Origin: Cryobacterium sp.
GTDB taxonomy: Bacteria; Actinomycetota; Actinomycetes; Actinomycetales; Microbacteriaceae
Direction of reading: 5' to 3'
DNA: 64,000 nt
NCBI GenBank assembly: GCA_019638935.1
Contig: JAHBSW010000005.1
Location: 34,566 to 98,565, forward strand
Shown: one piece after another, positions 53,467 to 62,169 of the stretch
Layout: the number at the start of each line of letters is the position of its first letter
Position numbering within the stretch: position 1 is the stretch's first letter
The notes under the pieces: model-generated
What the model saw: the letters and a program-made list of their open reading frames with translations, nothing else
Told to the model about the DNA's origin: nothing
Database searches by the model: none
Translations under genes and position numbers: made by a program

Positions 53467-55113
53467 ATGCCTCACGCCGACCTCGTCTTCCACGGCGGCA
53501 CCGTTTTCACCGCGACCGCCGCGCGACGCCCGGCCACCGCCGTCGCTGTGACGGGCGGCCGCATCATCGCGGTCGGCCACGACGAGGTGCGAGACCTCAT
53601 CGGGCCGAAGACCGACGTGGTCGACCTGACCGGCAGGATGCTCGTGCCCGGGTTTCAGGATGCCCACGTGCACCCGGTCTGGGGCGGCCTCGACATGATG
53701 CGCTGCGATCTCGCTCCCTTCAGCACCCGCGAGGAGTACCTCGCGCGCATTGCCGAGTACGCGGCGGAGCGGCCGAACGACGAGTGGGTTCTCGGCGGCG
53801 GCTGGATGATGTCGGCGTTCCCCGGCGGCACGCCGACGGCGGCCGACCTCGACTCGGTCGTGCCAGACCGACCCGCATTCCTGCCCAACCGCGACGGCCA
53901 CGGCGCCTGGGTGAACTCGCGGGCTCTCCAGCTCGCCGGGCTCGACCGCGACACCCCCGACCCGGGCGACGGCCGCATCGAGCGCGACAGCGACGGCAAC
54001 CCGAGCGGCACGCTGCACGAGGGCGCGATGAGCCTCGTCAATCGCCTGCTGCCCGAGACGCCGCTCGCCGAGTCGAAGAGGGCGCTGCTGCTCGCGCAGA
54101 GCTACCTGCACTCGCTCGGCATCACCGCCTGGCAGGACGCGATCCTCGGCGACTACGGCGACGCGGGCAACCCCGCGGATGCCTACCAGGCCCTCGCGGA
54201 GGAGGGCGCACTCACGGCGAGGGTGCGCGGTGCTCTGTGGTGGGATCGCTCACGCGGCGTCGAGCAGCTCGACGAGCTCGTCGCGCACCGCGAGCGCCTC
54301 GGCGCTGGGCGATTCACGACGGGTTCGGTCAAGATCATGGCCGACGGTGTCGCCGAGAACTTCACGGCCGCGATGCTCGACCCCTATCTCGATGCCTGCG
54401 GCCACACCCATCTCGGCAGCGGCATCGAGTTCGTCGATCCCGCGGTGCTTCGCGAGGCCGCCCCCCGGCTCGATGCGCTGGGCTTCCAGCTGCACTTCCA
54501 CGCGATCGGCGACCGGGCGGTGCGCAACTCCCTTGACGCGGTCGAGGCCGCGCGAAGTGCGAACGGGTGGAGCGACAACCGCCACCACATCGCGCACATC
54601 CAGGTGATTCATCCCGAGGACATCCCCCGGTTCCGCACTCTCGGGGTCGCCGCGAACATGCAGGCGCTGTGGGCGACCTTCGAGCCGCAGATGGTCGACC
54701 TCACACTCCCCTTCCTCGGCGAGGAGCGCTCGGCGTGGCAGTACCCCTTCGGCGACCTCCTGCGTGCCGGCGCGGTGCTCGCGGCGGGCAGCGACTGGTC
54801 GGTCTCGAGTCCCGACCCGCTCGCGGCGATTCACGTCGCCGTGAACCGGGTGGCGGCACCCGGTCACGAAGAGGGCGACTACCCGCCATTCCTTCCCGAC
54901 CAGGCACTCGACCTCGCGACAGCGCTCACGGCGTACACGGCGGGCTCCGCCTATGTGAACCACCTCGACGACGCAGGACAGGTGCGCGTCGGCGCGCTCG
55001 CCGATCTCGTCGTACTGGATCGCGATCCGTTCGCGGCACCGCCTGCCGAAATCGGGCTCACGACCGTCGAGCAGACCTTTGTCGAGGGTGAACGGGTCTA
55101 CGCCCGCGGTTGA
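53467..55113 (+). CDS. YtcJ-like metal-dependent amidohydrolase, second in the window
   Basis: A 548-residue amidohydrolase. Metal ligands: H-V-H of G-F-Q-D-A-H-V-H-P, His in L-H-F-H-A-I-G-D-R-A-V-R-N and H-I-A-H-I-Q-V-I-H-P, and Asp in A-G-S-D-W-S-V-S-S-P-D-P. The conserved V-K-I-M-A-D-G-V lies mid-protein. The start ATG 53467 has AAGGG upstream. Since it is in the polyamine-importer operon, it probably deacylates or opens an imported N-substituted amide or cyclic compound. Confidence 0.88.
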   Translation: MPHADLVFHGGTVFTATAARRPATAVAVTGGRIIAVGHDEVRDLIGPKTDVVDLTGRMLVPGFQDAHVHPVWGGLDMMRCDLAPFSTREEYLARIAEYAAERPNDEWVLGGGWMMSAFPGGTPTAADLDSVVPDRPAFLPNRDGHGAWVNSRALQLAGLDRDTPDPGDGRIERDSDGNPSGTLHEGAMSLVNRLLPETPLAESKRALLLAQSYLHSLGITAWQDAILGDYGDAGNPADAYQALAEEGALTARVRGALWWDRSRGVEQLDELVAHRERLGAGRFTTGSVKIMADGVAENFTAAMLDPYLDACGHTHLGSGIEFVDPAVLREAAPRLDALGFQLHFHAIGDRAVRNSLDAVEAARSANGWSDNRHHIAHIQVIHPEDIPRFRTLGVAANMQALWATFEPQMVDLTLPFLGEERSAWQYPFGDLLRAGAVLAAGSDWSVSSPDPLAAIHVAVNRVAAPGHEEGDYPPFLPDQALDLATALTAYTAGSAYVNHLDDAGQVRVGALADLVVLDRDPFAAPPAEIGLTTVEQTFVEGERVYARG

Positions 55114-55128
55114 GCCTAGGCTGAGAAC

Positions 55129-55911
55129 ATGAGAACTCGTGCGGATGTCGAATGCTGGCTCACCGACATGGATGGCGTGCTCGTCTACGAGAATCAGCCG
55201 ATCCCGGGCGCCGCCGACCTCATCGCCCAGTGGCGCGCGACGAGCACACCCTTCCTCGTGCTCACCAACAACTCCCTCTTCACGCCGCGCGACCTGAGCG
55301 CTCGACTGCGTCGCGCCGGTCTCGAGGTTCCCGAGGAGTCGATCTGGACCTCCGCCCTCGCGACCGCCAGCTTTCTCGCGAGCCAGACTCCGCACGGCGG
55401 CACGGCCTTCACGATCGGCGAGGCCGGACTCACGACCGCCATGCACGAGGCGGGCTTCGTCATCACCGAAAGCGATCCCGACTTCGTCGTCGTCGGCGAG
55501 ACCCGCTCCTACGACATCGAGGCGATCACTCGGGGCATCCGTCTCATCGACAAGGGCGCTCGCTTCATCATCACCAACCCGGACGCCACCGGGCCGTCTC
55601 CGCAGGGCGCAACCCCCGCCACGGGTGCGGTTGCCGCGCTCATCACCAAGGCCACGGGCAAGGAGCCCTACGTCGTGGGCAAGCCCAACCCGATGATGTT
55701 CCGCTCCGCGATGAACAAGATCGGGGCGCACTCCGAGAACACCGCGATGATCGGCGACCGCATGGACACCGACATCGTCGCCGGGATCGAAGCCGGCCTG
55801 CACACCGTGCTCGTGCTCACCGGCATCAGCGACCGGGCCGAGATCGAGCGCTACCCGTACCGCCCCGACGAGGTCGTGAACAGCGTCGCCGACCTGCTCG
55901 AGCAGGTCTGA
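55129..55911 (+). CDS. HAD-IIA (NagD-like) phosphatase
   Basis: A 260-residue HAD hydrolase. Motif I L-T-D-M-D-G-V-L, motif II V-L-T-N-N-S, motif III in V-V-G-K-P-N-P, and motif IV I-G-D-R-M-D-T-D-I. The NagD family dephosphorylates nucleotides or glycolytic-type by-products. It lies 15 nt after the amidohydrolase, but TAGGCT (55117-55122) is 6 nt before ATG 55129, suggesting its own leaderless promoter. Confidence 0.9.
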   Translation: MRTRADVECWLTDMDGVLVYENQPIPGAADLIAQWRATSTPFLVLTNNSLFTPRDLSARLRRAGLEVPEESIWTSALATASFLASQTPHGGTAFTIGEAGLTTAMHEAGFVITESDPDFVVVGETRSYDIEAITRGIRLIDKGARFIITNPDATGPSPQGATPATGAVAALITKATGKEPYVVGKPNPMMFRSAMNKIGAHSENTAMIGDRMDTDIVAGIEAGLHTVLVLTGISDRAEIERYPYRPDEVVNSVADLLEQV

Positions 55912-55960
55912 TCCGCGGTCAAGAGCGGGCAAGCATCCGATTCAGGCGGATGCCTGCGGG

Positions 55961-57211
55961 TCAGTCACCCTCGGTGCCGCCTTCGTCTGCGCCCTCTTCT
56001 TCGGTCGCGGGAACGTCGGGCGCGGGCGGCGCGGCGAGGCTGCCTTCGATCAGTGCCCCGGATGCGAGGCTCACGAAGCAGAAGTAGTCACGTCGACCCG
56101 TGTCCCACTCCTCAGCACTGGGCGGGAAGCTCGCCTCGAACTGGACATCGTCGTAACCCTTTGCGGCTTCGTAGTCGATGACGGCAGCATCCGTGCAGAG
56201 CAGGTTCATGCGGCTCTGCAGGTCGAAGACACCGGGGTAGGTTCCGCCCGTGCCCGCGAGAACGGGAACGGCCGCACGAACGACGAGCTGGGCCGAGTGC
56301 GGAAGGGCGCAGTCCACGACCGTGTACTCGTTCTCCCACGCCCCCCGGAAGTCTTCGATGCACTCGCCCCCGAGCAGCTCGTTCCAGTTGTAGGTTCCGG
56401 GCTCGACGGGTCCGACGGGGCGCTCCGTTTCCACGGGGATCGGGGCTGACGAGGGGCCGGTCGACGTGCTCCCCGTCAGCATCGGCAGCCTTGTGCCGAC
56501 GAGAAAGAAGGCGAAGAGCGCGAGCGCGGCAACGACGGAGCCCGCGACCCACATCATCGTCACGTGCAGCTTGCTGATGCCTGCGGGCGGCTCGTCCCCG
56601 CTGCCGTCGGGTGCCGCGGGTGTGCTGGGCGGCGGGGTCGGAGAGACGAGGGCATCCTGGTACTCCTGAAACCTGTCCTCACCGAACAGTGCGTCGAGCG
56701 CATTGATGTCGGTGGCGGTCTGCGCGGTCGACGGAATGAACTCGGTCGGCACGGCGTCTTGACCCTCCAGACCGAAGTCGACCGTGGGCGGCACGGGCAC
56801 CTGAGGGTACTGCGTCGTCGGGTTCTGCGGGAACCGCGGGGGAGCCGCGAATGCGGGCGTGGCACCCTGCTCGTCGTAGACGGGCGGATTGACCCACTCC
56901 TGGGGCATCGCAGGCTCGGTGAGCGGGTAAGGCTCGGGCGCGCCGACGGGCTGGGGCGGGAGGCTGGCACCGCCGAGTGACGGGTCGAATGTCGCGGGGG
57001 GCTGCGGGGGAACCTGGGGAGGCTGCGAAGGGAACTGCGGCTGCTGCGGCACGGTGTAGTCGGGGATTCCCGGCGGCATCACCGGCTGTGGCGGCACCGG
57101 AGGAGGAGGCTGAGGCGGCGGCACGGCGCCTGTCGTCGGCTTCTCCTGACCGTCGGCGAAGTGCGACGCGAACCAGTCGTCGAAGTTCTGGTCGTCTCGT
57201 TTGTCGCTCAC
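55961..57211 (-). CDS. Membrane protein with septum-formation domain and proline-rich N terminus
   Basis: A 416-residue protein. Residues 1-215 are disordered and rich in Pro and Gln (P-P-P-Q-P-P-P-P-V-P-P-Q-P). One membrane helix follows (V-A-G-S-V-V-A-A-L-A-L-F-A-F-F). The extracellular domain has paired cysteines in G-G-E-C-I-E-D-F and V-V-D-C-A-L-P-H-S-A-Q, and L-C-T-D-A, as in the actinobacterial 'septum formation' family (PF13845). It may link a cytoplasmic division factor with the wall. GTG 57211 overlaps the pyrE stop. Confidence 0.8.
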   Translation of the reverse strand: MSDKRDDQNFDDWFASHFADGQEKPTTGAVPPPQPPPPVPPQPVMPPGIPDYTVPQQPQFPSQPPQVPPQPPATFDPSLGGASLPPQPVGAPEPYPLTEPAMPQEWVNPPVYDEQGATPAFAAPPRFPQNPTTQYPQVPVPPTVDFGLEGQDAVPTEFIPSTAQTATDINALDALFGEDRFQEYQDALVSPTPPPSTPAAPDGSGDEPPAGISKLHVTMMWVAGSVVAALALFAFFLVGTRLPMLTGSTSTGPSSAPIPVETERPVGPVEPGTYNWNELLGGECIEDFRGAWENEYTVVDCALPHSAQLVVRAAVPVLAGTGGTYPGVFDLQSRMNLLCTDAAVIDYEAAKGYDDVQFEASFPPSAEEWDTGRRDYFCFVSLASGALIEGSLAAPPAPDVPATEEEGADEGGTEGD

Positions 57212-57801
57212 TGCGGTGGTTCCGTTCGGTCGGCGTGGGGCACGTGGCCTGAAGCGCCCAAGCCCAGATCGCTCAGATCTACGGCGGCCAGATAAGGGTA
57301 CCCGGCGTTCTCGATTCTCTCGCGCGCGCCCGTATCCCGGTCGACGACGACGGCGACCGCTGCGATCTCCGCCCCGATCTTCTCCAGAGCGGCGATGGCG
57401 GCAAGCGGCGACCCGCCCGTGGTCGACGTGTCTTCGACCACGATGACACGCTTGCCCGCGACATCCGGCCCCTCGACCTGTCGACCGCGGCCGTGATCCT
57501 TGGGTTCCTTGCGCACGACGAACGCGTCGAGGGAGAGGCCGCGCACGACGCCGCGGTGCATGATCGAGGTAGCGATCGGATCGGCGCCCATCGTCATCCC
57601 GCCCACGGCGGTGACCCCGGGCACCTCGGCGATGAGGTCGAGCATGACGTCACCGATGAGGGGCGCGACACGGTGGTCGAGGCTCACCTTGCGCAGGTCC
57701 ACATAGAAGGATGCTTTCGCCCCGCTCGTGAGTGTGAAGTCGCCGTGGAACACCGCATCGCGTGCGATGAAGTCGATGAGGCTCTGCCGCGCATCCGTCA
57801 C
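57208..57801 (-). CDS. pyrE: Orotate phosphoribosyltransferase
   Basis: A 197-residue enzyme that makes OMP from orotate and PRPP in pyrimidine synthesis. It has F-T-L-T-S-G-A-K-A-S-F-Y-V-D near the N terminus, V-V-R-K-E-P-K-D-H-G, and the PRPP motif V-I-V-V-E-D-T-S-T-T-G-G. GTG 57801 has TAGAGT (57814-57809) 7 nt upstream; homologues start here. It is coupled by GTGA to the septum-domain gene. Confidence 0.93.
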   Translation of the reverse strand: MTDARQSLIDFIARDAVFHGDFTLTSGAKASFYVDLRKVSLDHRVAPLIGDVMLDLIAEVPGVTAVGGMTMGADPIATSIMHRGVVRGLSLDAFVVRKEPKDHGRGRQVEGPDVAGKRVIVVEDTSTTGGSPLAAIAALEKIGAEIAAVAVVVDRDTGARERIENAGYPYLAAVDLSDLGLGASGHVPHADRTEPPQ

Positions 57802-57897
57802 CCGATCAACTCTACCGACCGAGACCCGAGCGACTCGTCGAGCCAGGGCTTCGTCACTGCGCATCACGACGGTATGCACCCCCCTAGAATGGGGGCC

Positions 57898-58740
57898 ATG
57901 CTCATCGCGACGTGGAACGTCAACTCGATTCGCGCTCGCGCGGCACGGGTCGTCGACTGGCTCGTGCGCGAGGACATCGACGTGTTGGGGATGCAGGAGA
58001 TCAAGTGCAAGCCTGAGCAGTTTCCCGTGGAACTCTTCGAAGAGGCCGGCTACGAGATCATCGCCCACGGTCAGGGCCAGTGGAACGGCGTCGCGTTCGC
58101 AAGCCGACTTCCGATGACCGATGTCGAGACGAACTTCGCCGGCCAACCCGGCTTTCTCAAAGGCTCCGAGGGCGCCGATCTGCCGGTCGAGGCACGAGCG
58201 CTCGGCGTGACCGTCGATGGTGTGCGGCTGTGGAGTCTCTACGTGCCCAACGGCCGAGCGCTGGACGATCCGCACTACGCCTACAAGTTGGACTGGCTCT
58301 CGAAGCTCAAGCACGCCACGAGCGTGTGGCAGGCCGCGCATCCAGACACTCCGCTCGCCCTCATGGGCGACTGGAACGTCGCCCCGACCGATGCCGACAT
58401 GGGTGACCCGAGCTTCGTGCACGGGCTCTCGACACACATCTCGCAGCCCGAGCGCGACGCGTACTTTGCTTTTGCCGAGCTCGGTCTCGTCGACGTCGTG
58501 CGCGACTTCGTGCCCGAGGGCTTCACCTATTGGGACTACAAGCAGCTGCGTTTTCCCCGCAACGAGGGCATGCGCATCGACTTCATCCTCGGGTCACCCG
58601 CCTTCGCCGAGCTCACCACGGCCGCGACCATCCACCGCGACGAACGCAAGGGAGACGCGCCGAGTGACCACGTTCCCGTGAGTGTCGAACTCGCCGTTGC
58701 CGACGATGAAGACGACCTTGATCGACCGATGATTTTCTGA
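57898..58740 (+). CDS. xth: Exonuclease III (AP endonuclease)
   Basis: A 280-residue DNA-repair enzyme that cuts at abasic sites and trims 3' ends. Motifs: W-N-V-N-S-I at the start, M-Q-E-I-K (metal-binding Glu), Y-V-P-N-G-R, G-D-W-N-V-A-P-T-D-A-D, and the catalytic S-D-H-V-P-V near the end. TAGAAT (57885-57890) lies 7 nt before ATG 57898. A GntR gene follows after 11 nt. Confidence 0.94.
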   Translation: MLIATWNVNSIRARAARVVDWLVREDIDVLGMQEIKCKPEQFPVELFEEAGYEIIAHGQGQWNGVAFASRLPMTDVETNFAGQPGFLKGSEGADLPVEARALGVTVDGVRLWSLYVPNGRALDDPHYAYKLDWLSKLKHATSVWQAAHPDTPLALMGDWNVAPTDADMGDPSFVHGLSTHISQPERDAYFAFAELGLVDVVRDFVPEGFTYWDYKQLRFPRNEGMRIDFILGSPAFAELTTAATIHRDERKGDAPSDHVPVSVELAVADDEDDLDRPMIF

Positions 58741-58751
58741 TGGAGGTTTTT

Positions 58752-59435
58752 GTGTCCCAACCCCTGGCCCAGCGTGCGCCCGATGCCGGAGAGGTCGACC
58801 ACATTGCGACGAGCCCGGTCGTCGTCGAGGTGTTCAACGCGATTCTCGACGACATCAATCAGGGACGTCTGCTGCCGGGGCAGCGCATCAGCGACCTCGA
58901 GATCGCCGACGCCTTCGCGGTCTCACGCACGCCGGTTCGTGAGGCCATTCAGCGGTTGCGCGAGATCGGCCTTATCGAGGCGTCGGCCAACCGGTTCACC
59001 CGTGTCGCGATCGTGAGCCCGCGGCAGACCGCGGAGGGACTCACCGTCTGGGTCGCCCTGTTCACGGAGGTGCTCACGGAGACGATTCCCCACGCGGACG
59101 CGAGCCTCGTCGCCGACCTCGAGCGAGCACATGACGTGTTCCTCAGCGCGGTCGCCGCTCGCGACATGAAGCGCATCGCGACGTCGAACTTCGAGTTCGT
59201 GCAGCTTTTCACGGCGCGCTCGCACAACCTCGTCCTGCGTCGTTCCATACGCGGGGTCGTTCACCTCGTGCAGCTCGGCAGTCTCCACTTGCCCACCGCA
59301 ATCGACTTCGAGCTCCTCGCCGAGTCGCACAGATTGATGATCGAGGCGGCACGAACCAAGGCTGTCGACCTCGGGCTGTCCGCCCTCGACCGAATCCGCG
59401 CAATCCAGGTGAGCAGCCTGGGTGACGGGAGCTAG
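58752..59435 (+). CDS. GntR-family regulator, FCD subfamily
   Basis: A 227-residue regulator with winged helix L-L-P-G-Q-R-I-S-D-L-E-I-A and F-A-V-S-R-T-P-V-R-E-A-I-Q-R-L and a C-terminal FCD domain. The usual FCD metal histidines are mostly missing: N-F-E-F-V replaces the common F-H, and the last helix is A-L-D-R-I-R-A. GTG 58752 is chosen because TGGAGG lies 5 nt before it. It follows the exonuclease gene but regulates an unknown target; no metabolic operon is adjacent. Confidence 0.85.
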   Translation: MSQPLAQRAPDAGEVDHIATSPVVVEVFNAILDDINQGRLLPGQRISDLEIADAFAVSRTPVREAIQRLREIGLIEASANRFTRVAIVSPRQTAEGLTVWVALFTEVLTETIPHADASLVADLERAHDVFLSAVAARDMKRIATSNFEFVQLFTARSHNLVLRRSIRGVVHLVQLGSLHLPTAIDFELLAESHRLMIEAARTKAVDLGLSALDRIRAIQVSSLGDGS

Positions 59436-59444
59436 ACTGCCCCC

Positions 59445-59909
59445 ATGGCGACGAATCGAGTCCGTTCAGAGTCCATCACCATCGCCGCAACACCCGAGGT
59501 GCTCTACAGCATGGTCTCGGATGTCACACGCATGGGCGAGTGGAGTCCCGTCTGCAAGCTGTGCTGGTGGGATGACGAGACGCGCGGGGTCGGAGCGTGG
59601 TTCACCGGTCGCAATGTGACCGACGACAAGACCTGGGAGACGCGATCCAAGGTGCTCGTCGACGAACCCGGACGAGAGTTCGCCTTCGCCGTGAATGGCG
59701 ACCGCACTCGCTGGGGGTACACCTTCACCCCGGTCGACGGCGGAACGATGGTCACCGAGTCCTGGGAGATCCTGCCCGCCGCGGAACCGACCTATGTCGA
59801 ACGCTTCGGTGATCGCGCCGAGGAGGAGCTCGCCTCCCGCGCCGACGGGGCGAGCGAGGGGATGCGTGAAACCCTCGCCGCCATCAAGCGCGTCGCCGAG
59901 GGCGGCTAG
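59445..59909 (+). CDS. SRPBCC-fold protein (polyketide cyclase/dehydrase-like)
   Basis: A 154-residue START-like protein: I-T-I-A-A-T-P-E-V-L-Y-S-M-V-S-D-V-T-R-M then G-E-W-S-P-V. The long strand region has W-G-Y-T-F-T-P-V-D-G-G-T-M-V-T-E-S-W-E. Probably lipid or polyketide binding; no reaction assigned. TAGACT (59433-59438) lies 6 nt before the ATG and overlaps the end of the GntR gene. Confidence 0.82.
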   Translation: MATNRVRSESITIAATPEVLYSMVSDVTRMGEWSPVCKLCWWDDETRGVGAWFTGRNVTDDKTWETRSKVLVDEPGREFAFAVNGDRTRWGYTFTPVDGGTMVTESWEILPAAEPTYVERFGDRAEEELASRADGASEGMRETLAAIKRVAEGG

Positions 59910-60073
59910 ACCGCGCGGAGCCTCCCGCCCGCAACTCTCGTGCGTTTCACGGCGATTCTCGTCGCGGCGCCGGTCGACGGCGCAAGTCTGAGCGCAGATT
60001 CACAACCAAATGCGCCGGTTTCGGCCGTACCCTTGAGGGCAGAATCCGCTATCGACGACGAAGGGAGACAACC

Positions 60074-61474
60074 ATGTCGGCAGCAAAGACTTCACCGATC
60101 ATCGGCGAGCCCGAGGTCGTCGAAGACACCGTGACCGTTGCGAACGTCGAGTCCAGCACGGCGTGGCTCGCCATCAAGGCGGCGGCAATGCGGCTCGGCG
60201 AGGTTCAGGAGCACGACGGTTCGATTCCGGATGCCGCGCACCACGCCGAAGCGGCGACGCTGGTCGATTCGCTGACCGACGGCATCCGTCGTCTCAGCCC
60301 TCTTTTTCCGCACGATGCCGCCTACCTCAGCGCTCTCGTGGTGGACTTCGAGCGCTGGGCGAGCGAGGGCTTCGGCGTGCCGGACTTTCTCGACTCCCTC
60401 GTCGAGTTCGACCCGGCAAGCCAGCGCATCGACGGGCTGCGTCACCTCGTCGTGTTCCCCATGTACACGCAGAACGGCAGCACCGACCGTCATGTCGAAG
60501 CCGTCATCGTGGAGGTCGTCTGGCCCGACTTCGTGGCTGAGCTCGAAGCGGGCGAGTACTCGAACAAGCTGTTCGTGCCCGTGCGCTTCGTCGACTTCAC
60601 CGCCGGCTACGACACGAACTCGGCGGTGCTCTTCCCCGAGACGGTCGCGACCCGCGAGACACCCACCTTCACCTGGGGGGCGATCTTCTGTGACCGCGAG
60701 GCCGCTCGCTTCCGTCGAGTCGTGAAGGAAGCGTCCGAGATCACGGGGCTCGAGTTGCCCGACGACCTCGCCGAGCTGCTCGACGATCAAGAGCTCGCCG
60801 AACGCACCTTCGTCATGTGGGATCTCATCCACGACCGCACCCACATGCGCGGAGACCTGCCGTTCGACCCGTTCATGATCAAGCAGCGCATGCCGTTCTT
60901 CCTCTACTCGCTCGAGGAGCTGCGCTGCGACCTCACGGCATTCCGCGAGTCGGTCGCGCTCGATCGCGACCCCGACACCGACGACGTCACACGCACGCAC
61001 GCCAAGCTGGTGCAGTACGCCGTGATCTTCGACCGCATCTTCCGGTTCGCCATCACCGGCAGCCGCGTGCGCAACTACGACGGGCTCGGCGGGCAACTGC
61101 TCTTCGCGTGGATGCACCAGCAGCACGTGCTCCACTGGACTGACACCACGCTCGCCATCGACTGGCCCGAGGTTCCGGATGTCGTCAACCGCCTGGGCGA
61201 GCAGATCTCCGACCTCTACTGGCGGTCGATCGACCGACCGAAGGTGGCGCACTGGCTCGCGGCGTACGATCTCATCGCGGGCACCCTCACACCGCATCCC
61301 GCCTCTGCGTGGTCGAAGGGGCTGCCTCAGGAGGTGCTTGCGGGCGCACCCAAGGGCTACACCGACGAGGTTCTGGACGATGAGTTCCCGCTCTCGATGT
61401 TCTACGAGGCTCTGCAGAAGAAGATGGCCCCGATCATCGAGTCGACCGCCGGAATCACGGGCAGGAACAACTAG
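60074..61474 (+). CDS. DUF6421 family protein, possible metal site
   Basis: A 466-residue soluble protein that I recognise only as the actinobacterial DUF6421 family. No signal peptide or membrane helix. Notable residues: H-D-R-T-H (His253, His257), then Y-S-L-E-E-L-R-C-D-L with Glu281 and Glu282, and a later N-Y-D-G-L-G-G-Q-L-L-F-A-W-M-H-Q-Q-H. The His-x3-His plus downstream Glu pair resembles, but does not match, the zinc site of M49 dipeptidyl peptidases. GGGAG precedes the ATG. Single gene, with a 76-bp inverted repeat right after the stop. Confidence 0.75.
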   Translation: MSAAKTSPIIGEPEVVEDTVTVANVESSTAWLAIKAAAMRLGEVQEHDGSIPDAAHHAEAATLVDSLTDGIRRLSPLFPHDAAYLSALVVDFERWASEGFGVPDFLDSLVEFDPASQRIDGLRHLVVFPMYTQNGSTDRHVEAVIVEVVWPDFVAELEAGEYSNKLFVPVRFVDFTAGYDTNSAVLFPETVATRETPTFTWGAIFCDREAARFRRVVKEASEITGLELPDDLAELLDDQELAERTFVMWDLIHDRTHMRGDLPFDPFMIKQRMPFFLYSLEELRCDLTAFRESVALDRDPDTDDVTRTHAKLVQYAVIFDRIFRFAITGSRVRNYDGLGGQLLFAWMHQQHVLHWTDTTLAIDWPEVPDVVNRLGEQISDLYWRSIDRPKVAHWLAAYDLIAGTLTPHPASAWSKGLPQEVLAGAPKGYTDEVLDDEFPLSMFYEALQKKMAPIIESTAGITGRNN

Positions 61475-61477
61475 CTC

Positions 61478-61553
61478 GAGTGCTCGATCCTGTTCGGTAC
61501 GGCTGATGCCGCTCGAGCGGCGCTGCGCGCGCCCAACAGGATCGAACGCACTC
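61478..61553. repeat. Inverted repeat downstream of DUF6421 gene
   Basis: GAGTGCTCGATCCTGTT (61478-61494) and AACAGGATCGAACGCACTC (61535-61553) are inverted copies with a 2-nt difference in length. The core contains a perfect 14-bp palindrome GCCGCTCGAGCGGC (61508-61521). It starts 3 nt after the stop codon, suiting a transcript end, but there is no T tract. Confidence 0.65.
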
Positions 61554-61686
61554 GGTTCGCCGTCTAGCACACGCCTGCTCTTCCCCAAATAACCCCGAAT
61601 GGGCGTCTTGACTGCCCCGCAGCACGCAACTATCTTGGGGCGACGCGGTATGAGATCACCACTTTTTCAGGGGGAAGAGCCGGCGG

Positions 61687-62154
61687 ATGCGAAACAAGGG
61701 CACGATTACGCTCAGCATGGAGTGGACGATCTCGCGCGTCATCCCCGCGCCTCGCGAACGCGTGTGGCAGGCGATGACCACGACGGATGACCTCACCCAC
61801 TGGTTGCATCCCGCCGGGATAGAAAGCCCGAAGGAGCTCATGAGCTTCGATGTCAAGCCCGGCGGCACGTTCAAATACGCGATGGTCACACCCGATGGTT
61901 CGCAGTTCCCGTCGTTCGGGGAGTACCTCGAGGTCGACGAGAACGTTCGACTCGCCTTCACCTGGGCAAACCCGGGCCTGCCCGACGCGCCTCCCGCCAA
62001 CGTGTGGATCGACCTCAGCGACTACAAGAAGGGCGGCACGAACCTCGACTTCACGCTCTCGGGCATCCCCGGCGGCGCTGGCGATCAGAACGTGTACGAC
62101 GGGTGGTCGCAGTCGATCCGCCTGCTCGAAGTGCACCTCGAGGAAAACAACTAG
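61687..62154 (+). CDS. AHSA1/SRPBCC-domain protein
   Basis: A 155-residue SRPBCC protein of the AHSA1 (activator of Hsp90 homologue) group. It has I-P-A-P-R-E-R-V-W-Q-A-M-T-T-T-D-D-L-T-H-W, then F-D-V-K-P-G-G-T-F-K-Y-A-M and a C-terminal helix G-W-S-Q-S-I-R-L-L-E-V-H-L-E. Ligand unknown. The exact start is uncertain; an inner ATG at codon 11 would also suit family homologues. Threonine aldolase follows 15 nt later. Confidence 0.82.
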   Translation: MRNKGTITLSMEWTISRVIPAPRERVWQAMTTTDDLTHWLHPAGIESPKELMSFDVKPGGTFKYAMVTPDGSQFPSFGEYLEVDENVRLAFTWANPGLPDAPPANVWIDLSDYKKGGTNLDFTLSGIPGGAGDQNVYDGWSQSIRLLEVHLEENN

Positions 62155-62169
62155 CGCCAGAATGGTCTA

